Of a DNA stretch of 13,354 nt, positions 1 through 9,347 are shown piece by piece. Each line of letters begins with the position of its first letter. The first letter of the stretch is position 1. The translations under genes and the position numbers were made by a program. A model generated the notes under the pieces. The model made no database searches. It was not told where the DNA came from and was given only the letters and a program-made list of their open reading frames with translations. The stretch spans positions 1 through 13,354 of the forward strand of contig JANXTJ010000281.1 of NCBI GenBank assembly GCA_025352485.1, given 5' to 3'. The DNA is from Salinibacterium sp. (GTDB taxonomy: Bacteria; Actinomycetota; Actinomycetes; Actinomycetales; Microbacteriaceae).

Positions 1-1778
<1,778 letters not shown>

Positions 1779-1829
1779 CGGTTGCTCCACTTCTGAAAGC
1801 GGGAATGTCCCATCTTTCCGGCAGCGCGC

Positions 1830-1858
1830 AGTATCGGGCGCGCGTTACCGACTCGTAA
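1830..1858 (-). promoter_or_regulatory. Weak candidate promoter for secA
   Basis: On the minus strand TTACGA (1858-1853) is followed, after a 17-base spacer, by GATACT (1835-1830). This would place transcription start near 1823, giving a leader of about 45 bases before the secA GTG at 1778. The -10 box matches four of six consensus positions and the -35 only three, so the call rests mainly on spacing and location in the hpf-secA gap. Confidence 0.2.
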
Positions 1859-1872
1859 TCGTACCAACCGGA

Positions 1873-1904
1873 GGTGGGGAACCGCCTCCCGACGACTCCC
1901 CACC
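1873..1904 (-). terminator. Inverted repeat downstream of hpf, possible terminator
   Basis: GGTGGGGA (1873-1880) and TCCCCACC (1897-1904) form a perfect 8-bp GC-rich stem with a 16-base loop, 14 bases beyond the hpf stop. The position suits termination of hpf transcription before secA. On the minus strand no run of T follows the stem, so it is not a classical intrinsic terminator. Actinobacteria often use stems without U-tracts, so this is possible but unproven. Confidence 0.3.
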
Positions 1905-1917
1905 CCGGCGAGCCGAA

Positions 1918-2610
1918 CTACCCGCGCCGCGATTTCGCGGCGCCGTGCCCCGCGCCCTCGAGCTGCGGCTGCTCTTCGAGAGAGATGACCCCGTAGTCCC
2001 AACCCTTGCGGCGGTAGACCACACTCGGGCGATCAGTCGCGGCATCGATGAAGAGGAAGAAGTCGTGGCCGACGAGTTCCATGTGATCTAGGGCATCTTC
2101 AACGGTCATGTGCGAACTCGGGAACACCTTGCGGCGGATCACGACCGGCGAATAGTCGTCGCCATCCGGGCCGGGCACGCTTGATTGCGTCGGGAGCTCA
2201 CCCGTGAGCACCTGTTCCAGCGCCTCGGGGCTGACCGGCACGAGACCGCTTGCGCTGAAGCCGTCTGCGGTCGCCTCGCGGAGCGATACCGGGCGGTGCT
2301 GCCCGCGATGCACCTTCCTGCGATCCTTCGACTGGCGCATCCGCTCGGCGAGTTTGCTCATCGCGAGGTCGAAGGCCACATATTTGTCGGAGCCTGCCGC
2401 TTCGGCACGAACCAGCGGGCCGGGGCCGATCAGGGTGAGCTCGACGCGATCTTGCCCGCTCGAGCCGCGGGTTTCGTGGTGCCGGGACACCTTGATCTCG
2501 AAAGCGATCGCCCGCTCGGCGAGATGGTCGATCTTCTCGGCCTTCTCAATCGCGTACTCCCGAAAACGATCAGTGACTCCCAGGTTGCGTCCGGTGACAG
2601 AAATTTCCAC
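1918..2610 (-). CDS. hpf: Long-form ribosome hibernation promoting factor (HPF/RaiA)
   Basis: The 230-residue protein belongs to the long HPF family, which binds the 30S subunit and promotes 100S ribosome dimers and ribosome protection in stationary phase or stress. Residues 1-105 carry the S30AE fold, starting MEISVTGRNLGVTDRFREYA, with the basic stretch RMRQSKDRRKVHRGQHRP after it. A variable linker follows. The C-terminal dimerisation domain (about 160-215) contains VVIRRKVFPSSHMTVEDALD, then GHDFFLFIDA and a VVYRRKGWDYGVISLE segment. Short E. coli-type HPF lacks that C-terminal domain. The start is GTG at 2610-2608, supported by a strong GGGAGG (2621-2616 on the minus strand) five bases away. 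It sits 57 bp after comF and upstream of secA. Confidence 0.95.
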   Translation of the reverse strand: MEISVTGRNLGVTDRFREYAIEKAEKIDHLAERAIAFEIKVSRHHETRGSSGQDRVELTLIGPGPLVRAEAAGSDKYVAFDLAMSKLAERMRQSKDRRKVHRGQHRPVSLREATADGFSASGLVPVSPEALEQVLTGELPTQSSVPGPDGDDYSPVVIRRKVFPSSHMTVEDALDHMELVGHDFFLFIDAATDRPSVVYRRKGWDYGVISLEEQPQLEGAGHGAAKSRRG

Positions 2611-2667
2611 GGCGACCTCCCAGCCCTATGGTGCATCCACCCCGAGGCCTAAGTGCGTGAGAGGCGG

Positions 2668-3372
2668 TCAATCCTTTGCACCTTTTCGCCCACGGTAGTC
2701 CTCCGCCGAAGCGTTGTCACGAAAAGCGTGCAACCTCCTTGTGAATGCCAAGGTTGCTCCGCCGAGCACCTCTCCACCGGCCGCCGAGATCGCCCGCGCG
2801 GCCTCAGTGAGGGTCGCGCCCGAGGTCAGGATGTCGTCAACCAGAATAAAACGCCGGCCGTCTAATCGACGCGTGGCGACGAATGCACCGCGCATGTTCT
2901 GCGCTCGATCCTCGACGCCGAGCGCCTTCTGCGTGGCCGTCGTTCGGGCCGGGAGCAGCACTCGTTCGGGGCGACCCCCTGCCCGACGCACGAGCAGACG
3001 CACCGGGTCATACCCCCGCCGCCGGAACGCGGCGCGACCGGTGGGAACGAGCGCGAGGGCAACCGGCGACGACCCAGAGGCCAGCGGCGAGGCCGCGATC
3101 GCCGCTCGCACGGCGGCCGCCAGCGGGACGGCGAGCGCTGACGCGACATCCGTGCGACCCTGCTCCTTGTAGGCGAGGATCACCCGGCGCCCGCGCGACT
3201 CGTAGTCGAGGCCGCAGTGCACCCGCATCCCGCCCACCAGCCGCACGCTCAGGTCGGGCACCAGCGCGGCGCGGCACAGTGCGCAGAGGTAACGGTCGTC
3301 GGCACCGCATCCCGCGCAGTTGACGGGGCAGAGCACGGCGTAGGCATCGAGAAGGGCCTCGCGAAGGATCAT
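2668..3372 (-). CDS. comF: ComF family phosphoribosyltransferase-like protein
   Basis: The 234-residue protein has the ComF layout. An N-terminal cysteine cluster (CPVNCAGCG, then CALCR, residues about 15-34) probably binds zinc. A type I phosphoribosyltransferase fold follows, with the PRPP-binding signature FILVDDILTSGATLTEAA near residues 174-191. The intermediate motifs LVPTGRAAFRRRGYDPVRLL and QKALGVEDRAQNMRGAF are typical of the family. ComF in Bacillus and Haemophilus is needed for DNA uptake, but actinobacterial copies sit next to lpqB and hpf and their substrate is not established, so competence should not be assumed. The ATG at 3372 has GAGGGG directly adjacent rather than well spaced, but no better in-frame upstream start is visible. 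It lies 56 bp after lpqB in the same direction. Confidence 0.9.
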   Translation of the reverse strand: MILREALLDAYAVLCPVNCAGCGADDRYLCALCRAALVPDLSVRLVGGMRVHCGLDYESRGRRVILAYKEQGRTDVASALAVPLAAAVRAAIAASPLASGSSPVALALVPTGRAAFRRRGYDPVRLLVRRAGGRPERVLLPARTTATQKALGVEDRAQNMRGAFVATRRLDGRRFILVDDILTSGATLTEAARAISAAGGEVLGGATLAFTRRLHAFRDNASAEDYRGRKGAKD

Positions 3373-3428
3373 CCCCTCACGATGGCCGAGGCGACGTCTT
3401 TACGGGGGCGCGACGACGACCCCGTGCA

Positions 3429-5105
3429 CTACTGCTTAGTTCCGAGGAATGTGGCGGCGGTGCCGGTGTCGACCCAACCTCCGCTGCCCGCCGGCCGGTA
3501 GATCTGACCCGTCGCGCGCAGCACTCGCAGGCCGTCGATGCCCCCACTGCCGCCCACGATCATGCGCGCGTCGCCCAGCTGACCGAGGGCCACACTCGGG
3601 CCGCCGAGCGCAAAAATCGTGACGACGGCCGCCGCGGCCTGTTGCGAAATGGTGGCAACGGTGCGGTCATCCACCCAAGTCGCATCAATAGGGGCATTCG
3701 TGGAGACCGGCAGCGACAGGAGTTCGCCGAGGGCCACTGGCGTGTTGTCCTGGCCACGAATCACCCCGGCCACCACCAGGCGCGGCCCCACATCGGTCAC
3801 CAGGTAGAGCAGCAGACGAGTGCCGTCGCGCGAAAGATCCATCGACACGAGCCGGGAATCCGCCGCCAACCCAGACTGCACTGCATGCTGCGCGCCGTCG
3901 GCACCGTAGGTCGTCAGCGACCCGGCGCTGCCAGCCCGCGCCGACCAGACGAAGAGGAATGGATCGATCGTCGGGGCGACGAGACCGGGTCGCCGGTCGA
4001 CCGCGAGGGCCTGGTCACTGCCGTTCCGCGCGAGAAAAGCCACCCCACCCGTGCCGAGGAAGGCCGCGGCCTGCTTGTCGTTAGACAGGGCGATCGAGGT
4101 CGCACCCGCGGCCAGAAGCTTCGAGCTCAGCCCGACGAGAGGGGTCACCCCCTCGCCGGAATCGAAGCCGATAACACCGGTAGTACCCAGCAGGGTGGCC
4201 GCCTCGACGGTCGGGTTCACGATCGCGTTCGTGGAGTCGGGCGCCACCAGTTCGAGCCCGTTTACCGTCATGGTGACCGTCGAGACGCCGAGGGTGGCCG
4301 CGAGCTGCTGACGCATCAGACCGCGGGCCTGCGGCGATGCGGCGAGCGCTTCCTTGCCCAGGTCGACCGTGGCGACGCCCGCCTGCACGGTGACACTCTT
4401 GGTGCCGAGCGTGGTGGCAACGGGGAACGCGGTCGACAGCACGCCGCTGGCGAGCCAGGTCGCCGGGCCGGCGAGCAGCGCGCGCACGATCCGCACCGGC
4501 ACGGTGGCGCGAGACGGAAACCAGCGCACATCGGGCACGAGGTAGTTCTGGCTCGGGTCGAAGAAGAACAGGGCTTCCTTCGTGAAGACGATGTTGAAAC
4601 TCGACTGCGACAGCACAATTCCGTCGGCGGCCTGACTGATGCGCCATTCGCCGTTTTCCTTCATAAAGGCGAAATGCAGGGTCTGAGTTGTCGCACCTTG
4701 CTCGAAGTAGCGCCCGTCGGCATCCACGTGTGCCCGGCTGGTGACGGTGTAGTCGAGGGTATCGCCCGCGGCGACGGCGGTGGTTGCTGCTGGGGCAGTG
4801 CTGATGTCGACCCTGGCGTCCGGATCCCAGGTGACGGCCAGGTTTTTGGAGAGGAATTTGCGCGCGACGGCGTAGTCGTTTTGGGGGCCACGGACGGCCT
4901 GCATGAATCCGGTGAGAATTTCTTCCGGGCTGGAGCCCGCGCGCGGATCGGAGGGCAACACGACAAAGTCGGGACTGAGCTTGTTATCGACCACCGGGCC
5001 GGTCTGCACACTGCCCGCCGTCGGGATGCCCACGCACCCGGCCAGCAACAGCAGCGCGGCCAGCGCCAACGCACCGGCCCGGCCATACTCGCGAGCACTA
5101 CGCAT
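3429..5105 (-). CDS. lpqB: Lipoprotein LpqB, accessory to MtrAB
   Basis: The 558-residue protein starts with a signal peptide ending in a lipobox (LLLLAGC). Cys24 is the predicted lipidated residue, so it should be anchored on the outer face of the membrane. The N-terminal part (about 50-170) and a GerMN-like segment (about 180-300, including DVRWFPSRATVPVRIVRALL and TVTMTVNGLELV) match LpqB. The remainder (about 310-555) is a run of beta-strand repeats typical of its propeller-like C-terminal domain. In mycobacteria LpqB interacts with the MtrB sensor domain and affects MtrA phosphorylation and cell-wall homeostasis. The ATG at 5105 overlaps the mtrB stop by 8 bp, implying translational coupling. 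The order mtrA-mtrB-lpqB is the standard actinobacterial one. Confidence 0.96.
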   Translation of the reverse strand: MRSAREYGRAGALALAALLLLAGCVGIPTAGSVQTGPVVDNKLSPDFVVLPSDPRAGSSPEEILTGFMQAVRGPQNDYAVARKFLSKNLAVTWDPDARVDISTAPAATTAVAAGDTLDYTVTSRAHVDADGRYFEQGATTQTLHFAFMKENGEWRISQAADGIVLSQSSFNIVFTKEALFFFDPSQNYLVPDVRWFPSRATVPVRIVRALLAGPATWLASGVLSTAFPVATTLGTKSVTVQAGVATVDLGKEALAASPQARGLMRQQLAATLGVSTVTMTVNGLELVAPDSTNAIVNPTVEAATLLGTTGVIGFDSGEGVTPLVGLSSKLLAAGATSIALSNDKQAAAFLGTGGVAFLARNGSDQALAVDRRPGLVAPTIDPFLFVWSARAGSAGSLTTYGADGAQHAVQSGLAADSRLVSMDLSRDGTRLLLYLVTDVGPRLVVAGVIRGQDNTPVALGELLSLPVSTNAPIDATWVDDRTVATISQQAAAAVVTIFALGGPSVALGQLGDARMIVGGSGGIDGLRVLRATGQIYRPAGSGGWVDTGTAATFLGTKQ

Positions 5106-6696
5106 TGTGCACCTGCTGCCCTAGGTCGTCCTCGGGAGGAAGCGCCAGCGGCGACGACACGAGCGCAGCTCCGCGCACGCGCGGGATTGTGAGGCGGAAG
5201 CAGGAGCCCTCCCCCTGAGCCGACCAGACCTCGAGCCAGCCGTCGTGCAGGGCCGCATCCTCGAGGGCGATGGCGAGCCCCAGTCCGGTGCCGCCGGTGA
5301 CCCGCTGGCGGGACGGGTCGGCGCGCCAAAACCTGTCGAAAACGCGGGCAGTCGCGCCAGCGGGCATCCCGATGCCGTAGTCGCGCACGGCGATCGCTAC
5401 CGCACTGGTATCGCTATCGACCCAAATCACAATCGGCTTTCCCTCGCCGTGATCGATGGCATTACCCAGCAGGTTTTGCAGGATGCGCCGGATCCGCCGA
5501 CGATCGACCTCTGCCTCGAAGTATCCGCCTGGGGCCACCACCGACAGCTCGGATCCCTTGGATGCGGCCAGCGATGACACGCTCTCGACGGCATCCTCGA
5601 CGAGGCGCACGAGGTTGGTCGGCTCCGTCTCCATGTCGACCGCGCCCGCGTCGTAGCGGCTCATCTCGAGCAGATCGGCGAGCAGCAGCTCGAAGCGCTG
5701 AACCTGGGTGTGCAAGAGCTCTGCGGTGCGCGCCGCCGTCGGCGTGAACGTGTCGCGCTGGTCATAAAGCACGTCGCCGGCCAGCCGGATCGTGGTCAGC
5801 GGCGTGCGCAATTCGTGCGAGACATCGGACACAAATCGCTGTTGCACCGTCGACAGGGCGGCAAGCCGGGTGATCTGGTTTTGCAGGGAAGCCGCCATGC
5901 CGTTGAAGGACCGGGCCAGGGTCGCGATGACGTCGTCGCCCTTGACGGGGATGCGCACCTCGAGCTGGCCGGCCGCAAGCTTCTGGCTGGTCTGGGCCGC
6001 GACCTGCACAGGGCCAACCACCAGGCGCACGACGATGTAGGTGACCGCACCGATCAGGAAGATCAGAGCGAACCCGCCGAGCGCGAGCGTCTGCTGCACG
6101 AAGCCGAGGGTCTGTTGGGCGTCCATGATGTTGTAGACGAGGTAGAGCTGGTATTTGGCGCCGCGCACATCGAGGGTCGAGCCCACCACGAGGCCGGGCT
6201 GCACCGAGCCGTCGTCTTGCTTGAGCCCCACCGACTGCCAGTGAGTGCGGGATTGAGCCGAGCCCTGCACTGCCGTTCGGAGCTCCGGCGAGATGATCGA
6301 GTCGATGTTGAGGCCGGAGGTGATCTCTGAGGGGCCCTCTTGGCCGGGTGAGCGCAGGATCGCAAACTGGGTGTTGCGCGAGCCCGAGGATGCCGCGCTA
6401 GCGATCGCATCCGCGGCATCCTGCATGGTCGCGTCGAGATCCACCACGCCGGTCTGCTCCGTCGCATTGTCGAACACGCTCTGACCGGCAAGGGTCGCGT
6501 TCTGCGAGGTGCCGATCAACTGCGCCCGCCGATCATCAAACAGGTTGGTCCCCACGCTAAATGACATGAACGCACCGATAATGGCGACGGCGACGCCGGA
6601 GAGCACGACCGTGATCGCGACCGTGCGCAGTTGCAGCGAGGTCGACCAGAGCCGCCGCAGCCGCTCGATCCACGCGCGCACGTCAAAGTCGCGCAT
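5098..6696 (-). CDS. mtrB: Two-component sensor histidine kinase MtrB
   Basis: The 532-residue membrane kinase phosphorylates MtrA. It has TM1 at about residues 23-47, an extracellular sensor region to about 200, TM2 at about 201-226 and a HAMP linker (RLVVGPVQVAAQTSQKLAAG). The dimerisation/phosphoacceptor helix is VSDVSHELRTPLTTIRLAGD with His294. The ATPase domain has an N box (LQNLLGNAIDHGEG), G1 (RDYGIGMP), an F box (VFDRFWRADPSR) and G2 (GGTGLGLAIA). A short proline/acidic tail ends in QQVHNA. I chose the ATG at 6696, 4 bp past the mtrA stop, because it gives a normal short cytoplasmic N-terminus. A GTG at 6735 inside mtrA would add 13 residues. Neither has a convincing ribosome binding site, which suggests coupling to mtrA translation. 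Length is close to the family norm. Confidence 0.96.
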   Translation of the reverse strand: MRDFDVRAWIERLRRLWSTSLQLRTVAITVVLSGVAVAIIGAFMSFSVGTNLFDDRRAQLIGTSQNATLAGQSVFDNATEQTGVVDLDATMQDAADAIASAASSGSRNTQFAILRSPGQEGPSEITSGLNIDSIISPELRTAVQGSAQSRTHWQSVGLKQDDGSVQPGLVVGSTLDVRGAKYQLYLVYNIMDAQQTLGFVQQTLALGGFALIFLIGAVTYIVVRLVVGPVQVAAQTSQKLAAGQLEVRIPVKGDDVIATLARSFNGMAASLQNQITRLAALSTVQQRFVSDVSHELRTPLTTIRLAGDVLYDQRDTFTPTAARTAELLHTQVQRFELLLADLLEMSRYDAGAVDMETEPTNLVRLVEDAVESVSSLAASKGSELSVVAPGGYFEAEVDRRRIRRILQNLLGNAIDHGEGKPIVIWVDSDTSAVAIAVRDYGIGMPAGATARVFDRFWRADPSRQRVTGGTGLGLAIALEDAALHDGWLEVWSAQGEGSCFRLTIPRVRGAALVSSPLALPPEDDLGQQVHNA

Positions 6697-6700
6697 GGGG

Positions 6701-7381
6701 CTAGCTGGTGCTGCCAGCGCGATACCCCACGCCACGAACGGTCATCACGATTCTCGGGTTATCCGGATCTTCCTCGACCTTGGCCCGCAGCCGCTGCACG
6801 TGCACGTTCACCAGCCGGGTGTCGGCCTTGTAGTGGTAGCCCCAGACCTGTTCGAGCAGCATCTCGCGGGTGAACACCTGCTGGGGCTTGAGGGCGAGCG
6901 CCAGCAGCAGCTCGAACTCCAACGGCGTGAGGTTGATCTTGATGCTGCCGCGCCTGACCTCGTGGCCGGCGACATCCAAGAGAAGGTCACCTACCTGAAG
7001 CGACCCGGCCGACGATTGGGTCGCGGGGCGAAGTCGGGTGCGGATGCGCGCCACCAGCTCCTTGGGGTTGAAAGGCTTCACGACGTAGTCGTCGGCCCCA
7101 CTCTCGAGCCCCTTGACCACATCGGTGGTGTCGCTCTTGGCGGTGAGCATGATGATCGGCACCCCCGACTCTTCGCGGATGGCGGCGCACACATCGATGC
7201 CGTTGATTCCGGGCAGCATCAGATCGAGCAACACGAGATCGGGCCTGGCGGAGCGGAAAGCGGCCAGAGCGCCGCTGCCGTCCCCGCAGAAGTAGGGATC
7301 AAACCCTTCCGTGCGCAGCACGATTCCGATCATCTCCGCCAGAGCGGTGTCGTCATCGACTACAAGAATTCTCGCGTTCAC
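6701..7381 (-). CDS. mtrA: DNA-binding response regulator MtrA (OmpR/PhoB family)
   Basis: The 226-residue OmpR-type regulator controls cell-wall, division and osmotic-stress genes in actinobacteria. The receiver domain (1-120) shows the acidic pocket VVDDD (residues 7-11), phosphoacceptor Asp53 in LLDLMLPG, Thr80 in IIMLTAK and Lys102 in VVKPF. The winged-helix domain (about 130-224) contains LTPLEFELLLALA, then REMLLEQVWGY and a TRLVNVHVQRLRAKVEEDP helix followed by VRGVGYRAG. The start is the GTG at 7381 (VNARILVVDDD). This matches the usual N-terminus, while an upstream extension to 7552 would run into the divergent gene. A GAGGG lies just upstream. It is the first gene of the mtrA-mtrB-lpqB operon, and its upstream region is shared with the divergent membrane/MoxR operon. 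Confidence 0.97.
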   Translation of the reverse strand: MNARILVVDDDTALAEMIGIVLRTEGFDPYFCGDGSGALAAFRSARPDLVLLDLMLPGINGIDVCAAIREESGVPIIMLTAKSDTTDVVKGLESGADDYVVKPFNPKELVARIRTRLRPATQSSAGSLQVGDLLLDVAGHEVRRGSIKINLTPLEFELLLALALKPQQVFTREMLLEQVWGYHYKADTRLVNVHVQRLRAKVEEDPDNPRIVMTVRGVGYRAGSTS

Positions 7382-7426
7382 GTGCCCTCGCTCGCACTCG
7401 GCCCCTCGCCCGCGGGTGCCGCAGGA

Positions 7427-7458
7427 GCTTTCGCACAAGAGTAGTCGAGTGTGAAAGC
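7427..7458. promoter_or_regulatory. Imperfect dyad in the mtrA / membrane operon divergent intergenic region
   Basis: GCTTTCGCAC (7427-7436) and GTGTGAAAGC (7449-7458) are 10-base arms separated by 12 bases, with one mismatch. In a plus-strand RNA the mismatch becomes a G-U pair, giving a fully paired stem. In the minus-strand RNA it would be A-C. It lies 46 bases upstream of the mtrA start and 31 bases before the GTG start of the plus-strand operon, so it could be an operator for either operon or a 5' leader hairpin. No T-run follows it, so it is not a terminator. Confidence 0.4.
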
Positions 7459-7488
7459 ATGACAGGAACAATTGATGTGGGGGGCTCC

Positions 7489-8691
7489 GTGACCGACAAC
7501 TCTTCCTGGCAGCCGCCGGCAGGACCCGGCCCGCGAACGGTCGCGGCCCCATCCCCGTTCACCCCCGTTACCCCCGCCGAATCGTCGGCAGCGGGCCGGC
7601 CGGGAGTGACCCCGCCGCCGGTGGCCTCCGGCTGGACTCCACCACCGAAGCCCGGGCTGATCCCGCTGCGCCCGCTGACGCTGGGCACCCTGCTCGGCGC
7701 GGCGTTTCAGGTGCTTCGGCGAAACCCGCGCCCGACCTTCGGGTTCGCTCTGCTGGTGACCGGGTTGGTGAGCATCGTCACCCTGACGATCGTCGGTCTC
7801 GTCTCGTTCTTTGCCTTCGCGCGCACGATAACCGCGTCGGCGGTCGACGCCAGCACCCTGCAGGCCGGCTCGATCGCCCTGATCATTCTTTCGGGCCTGA
7901 TTCCCGTCGCCCTGTCCGTGGTGGCTTCGGCGATTCTGCAGGGCGTGATCGCGCTCGAGGTCGCGCGCGGCACCGTCGGCGAGAAACTGAAGTTGCGTGG
8001 GCTGTGGCGATCCGCGCGCGGTCGCATCGGCGCGCTCATCGGCTGGTCGTTCATCATCATGGCCGTCGCGGTGATCGCCCTCGCGGTGGTCGGCGTCCTG
8101 ATCGCGCTCCTCGTCGCATTCGGCGGCACCGCCGGAATTGTCATCGGCGTGCTGTTGGGTTTGCTGGCTGGCACGGCGGCCGTCGTGCTGGTCGCCTGGC
8201 TCAGCACCCGGCTGTGCCTCGTGCCGAGCGTGCTCATGCTCGAACGGCTGCCACTGCGTGAGGCACTGGCGCGGTCGTGGTCGCTGACCGTCGGCTACTT
8301 CTGGCGCACCTTCGGTATCCAGCTGCTGGTGATATTCATCGTGCAGACGGTCGCCGGGATCATCACCACCCCGCTCTCGATGCTGCTCGGGCTCGGCACC
8401 GGGTTGCTCAATCCCAACGGCGACCAGACCGGGATGATCATTGCCGGGGTGGCGCTCTACGGGCTGACGATCGCCGTCTCGATCGTGTTTGGGGCCATCA
8501 CCGCCGTGGTGCAAGCGGCCACCCCAGCCCTGATCTACATTGATCTGCGGATGCGCAAAGAAGGGCTCGACCTTGAACTGAGCCGCTTCGTCGAAGCTCG
8601 ACAGTCGGGGGATGCCTCCGTGCCCGACCCCTACCTACCGCGGGTCACAGCCGCCGCGCCGACGACCGCGACGAACTCGCCCTGGGTGTGA
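7489..8691 (+). CDS. Multi-pass membrane protein, glycerophosphoryl diester phosphodiesterase membrane-domain type
   Basis: The protein of about 400 residues has a proline-rich cytoplasmic N-terminus (MTDNSSWQPPAGPGPR onward). After the typical entry motif LIPLRPLTLGTLLGAAFQVLRRNP come about six or more membrane segments, including FGFALLVTGLVSIVTLTIVG, SGLIPVALSVVASAIL, IIMAVAVIALAVVGVLIALL, IVIGVLLGLLAGTAAVVLV and LLVIFIVQTVAGIITTPLS. The end TPALIYIDLRMRKEGLDLEL is characteristic of this actinobacterial family. There is no phosphodiesterase catalytic domain, so an enzymatic role is not implied. The start is either ATG 7459 or GTG 7489. I prefer 7489 because a GGGGGG run precedes it and a dyad ends directly at 7458. 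The stop overlaps the next gene's GTG by 4 bp. Function is unknown. The family assignment comes from motif recognition. Confidence 0.85.
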   Translation: MTDNSSWQPPAGPGPRTVAAPSPFTPVTPAESSAAGRPGVTPPPVASGWTPPPKPGLIPLRPLTLGTLLGAAFQVLRRNPRPTFGFALLVTGLVSIVTLTIVGLVSFFAFARTITASAVDASTLQAGSIALIILSGLIPVALSVVASAILQGVIALEVARGTVGEKLKLRGLWRSARGRIGALIGWSFIIMAVAVIALAVVGVLIALLVAFGGTAGIVIGVLLGLLAGTAAVVLVAWLSTRLCLVPSVLMLERLPLREALARSWSLTVGYFWRTFGIQLLVIFIVQTVAGIITTPLSMLLGLGTGLLNPNGDQTGMIIAGVALYGLTIAVSIVFGAITAVVQAATPALIYIDLRMRKEGLDLELSRFVEARQSGDASVPDPYLPRVTAAAPTTATNSPWV

Positions 8692-9347
8692 GCGGCATCC
8701 CGCAGCTGCGCCCGCAGTTCGACGTACCCGTCGATCCGAGTGCGCCGGATGCCCAGCGCTGGCTCATCGACGAGCTCTCACAGCCGGTTTATCAGAGCGC
8801 TAAGCCGACGCTCTTCGACCGGGTGGCGAAGTCGATCGGCGACTGGCTGAACTCGCTGCAGCTCGGCTCTGTGCACGGCCCACCGGCCCTCGGCATTGGG
8901 GTCATTGTCCTGATTGTCGTGGCCGGGATTGTGGTGGCCCTGCTGATTTTCGGGATACCCCGACTGAATCGGCGCAGCACGCTGACCGCCGCGCTGTTCG
9001 GCGAGGATGATGCTCGGGATGCCGCCCGCATTCGCCAGGACTCCGAGGCCGCCGCTAGGGCGGGCGACTACTCCAGCGCCGTCGCGGACATGTTCCGGGC
9101 CATCGCGAGAGGGCTCGCCGAGCGCACGATCGTGACCGCATCCCCCGGCACGACCGCCCACGATTTCGCGACCAAGGCCGGCGCGGCATTCCCGCGGCTC
9201 GGCGCCCGGCTCAGCAACTCCGCGGCGGCGTTCGATGAGGTTCGGTACCTCGGCAGGGTCGGCACCGAGCAGCAGTATGGGTCGATTGCCGCGCTGGAAC
9301 GCGAGCTGCGCGCGACCCGGCCGCAGTTTGAAACGACAGCTCCGTGA
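8688..9347 (+). CDS. DUF4129 domain membrane protein
   Basis: The 219-residue protein has one membrane segment (about 65-87, GIGVIVLIVVAGIVVALLIF) and a cytoplasmic C-terminal helical domain. That domain carries the DUF4129 pattern: EDDARDAARIRQDSEAAARA, then GDYSSAVADMFRAIARGLAE, TPGTTAHDF-like text (ASPGTTAHDFATKAG) and a FDEVRYLGRVGTEQQY segment. The family is often found beside MoxR/DUF58 genes and transglutaminase-like proteins. Its molecular role is not known. The GTG start overlaps the previous stop (GTGA) and the stop overlaps the next GTG the same way, indicating translational coupling. It likely works as part of one membrane assembly with its neighbours. Confidence 0.88.
   Translation: MSGIPQLRPQFDVPVDPSAPDAQRWLIDELSQPVYQSAKPTLFDRVAKSIGDWLNSLQLGSVHGPPALGIGVIVLIVVAGIVVALLIFGIPRLNRRSTLTAALFGEDDARDAARIRQDSEAAARAGDYSSAVADMFRAIARGLAERTIVTASPGTTAHDFATKAGAAFPRLGARLSNSAAAFDEVRYLGRVGTEQQYGSIAALERELRATRPQFETTAP

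Noticed and set aside
2611..2671. TTGACC on the minus strand upstream of hpf as a -35 box
   Set aside because: No acceptable -10 hexamer lies 16-19 bases downstream, so a separate hpf promoter cannot be supported.
3402..3425. ACGGGG/CCCCGT inverted repeat between lpqB and comF
   Set aside because: The stem is only 6 bp with a 12-base loop and no T-run follows on the minus strand. It could arise by chance in DNA this GC-rich.
3642..5192. 516-codon open frame on the plus strand
   Set aside because: It is antisense to lpqB, has an arginine/glycine/histidine-rich composition and no recognisable domain.
7382..7488. MtrA-binding direct repeats or a clear sigma-70 promoter in the divergent intergenic region
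   Set aside because: I found no pair of GTAAC- or GTCACA-like repeats with plausible spacing and no convincing -35/-10 pair on either strand. Only the dyad stands out.
7378..8514. 378-codon open frame on the minus strand that would abut mtrA
   Set aside because: It is antisense to the clear multi-pass membrane protein. Its product is rich in Gln, Asp, His and Arg, typical of an antisense reading of a hydrophobic gene.
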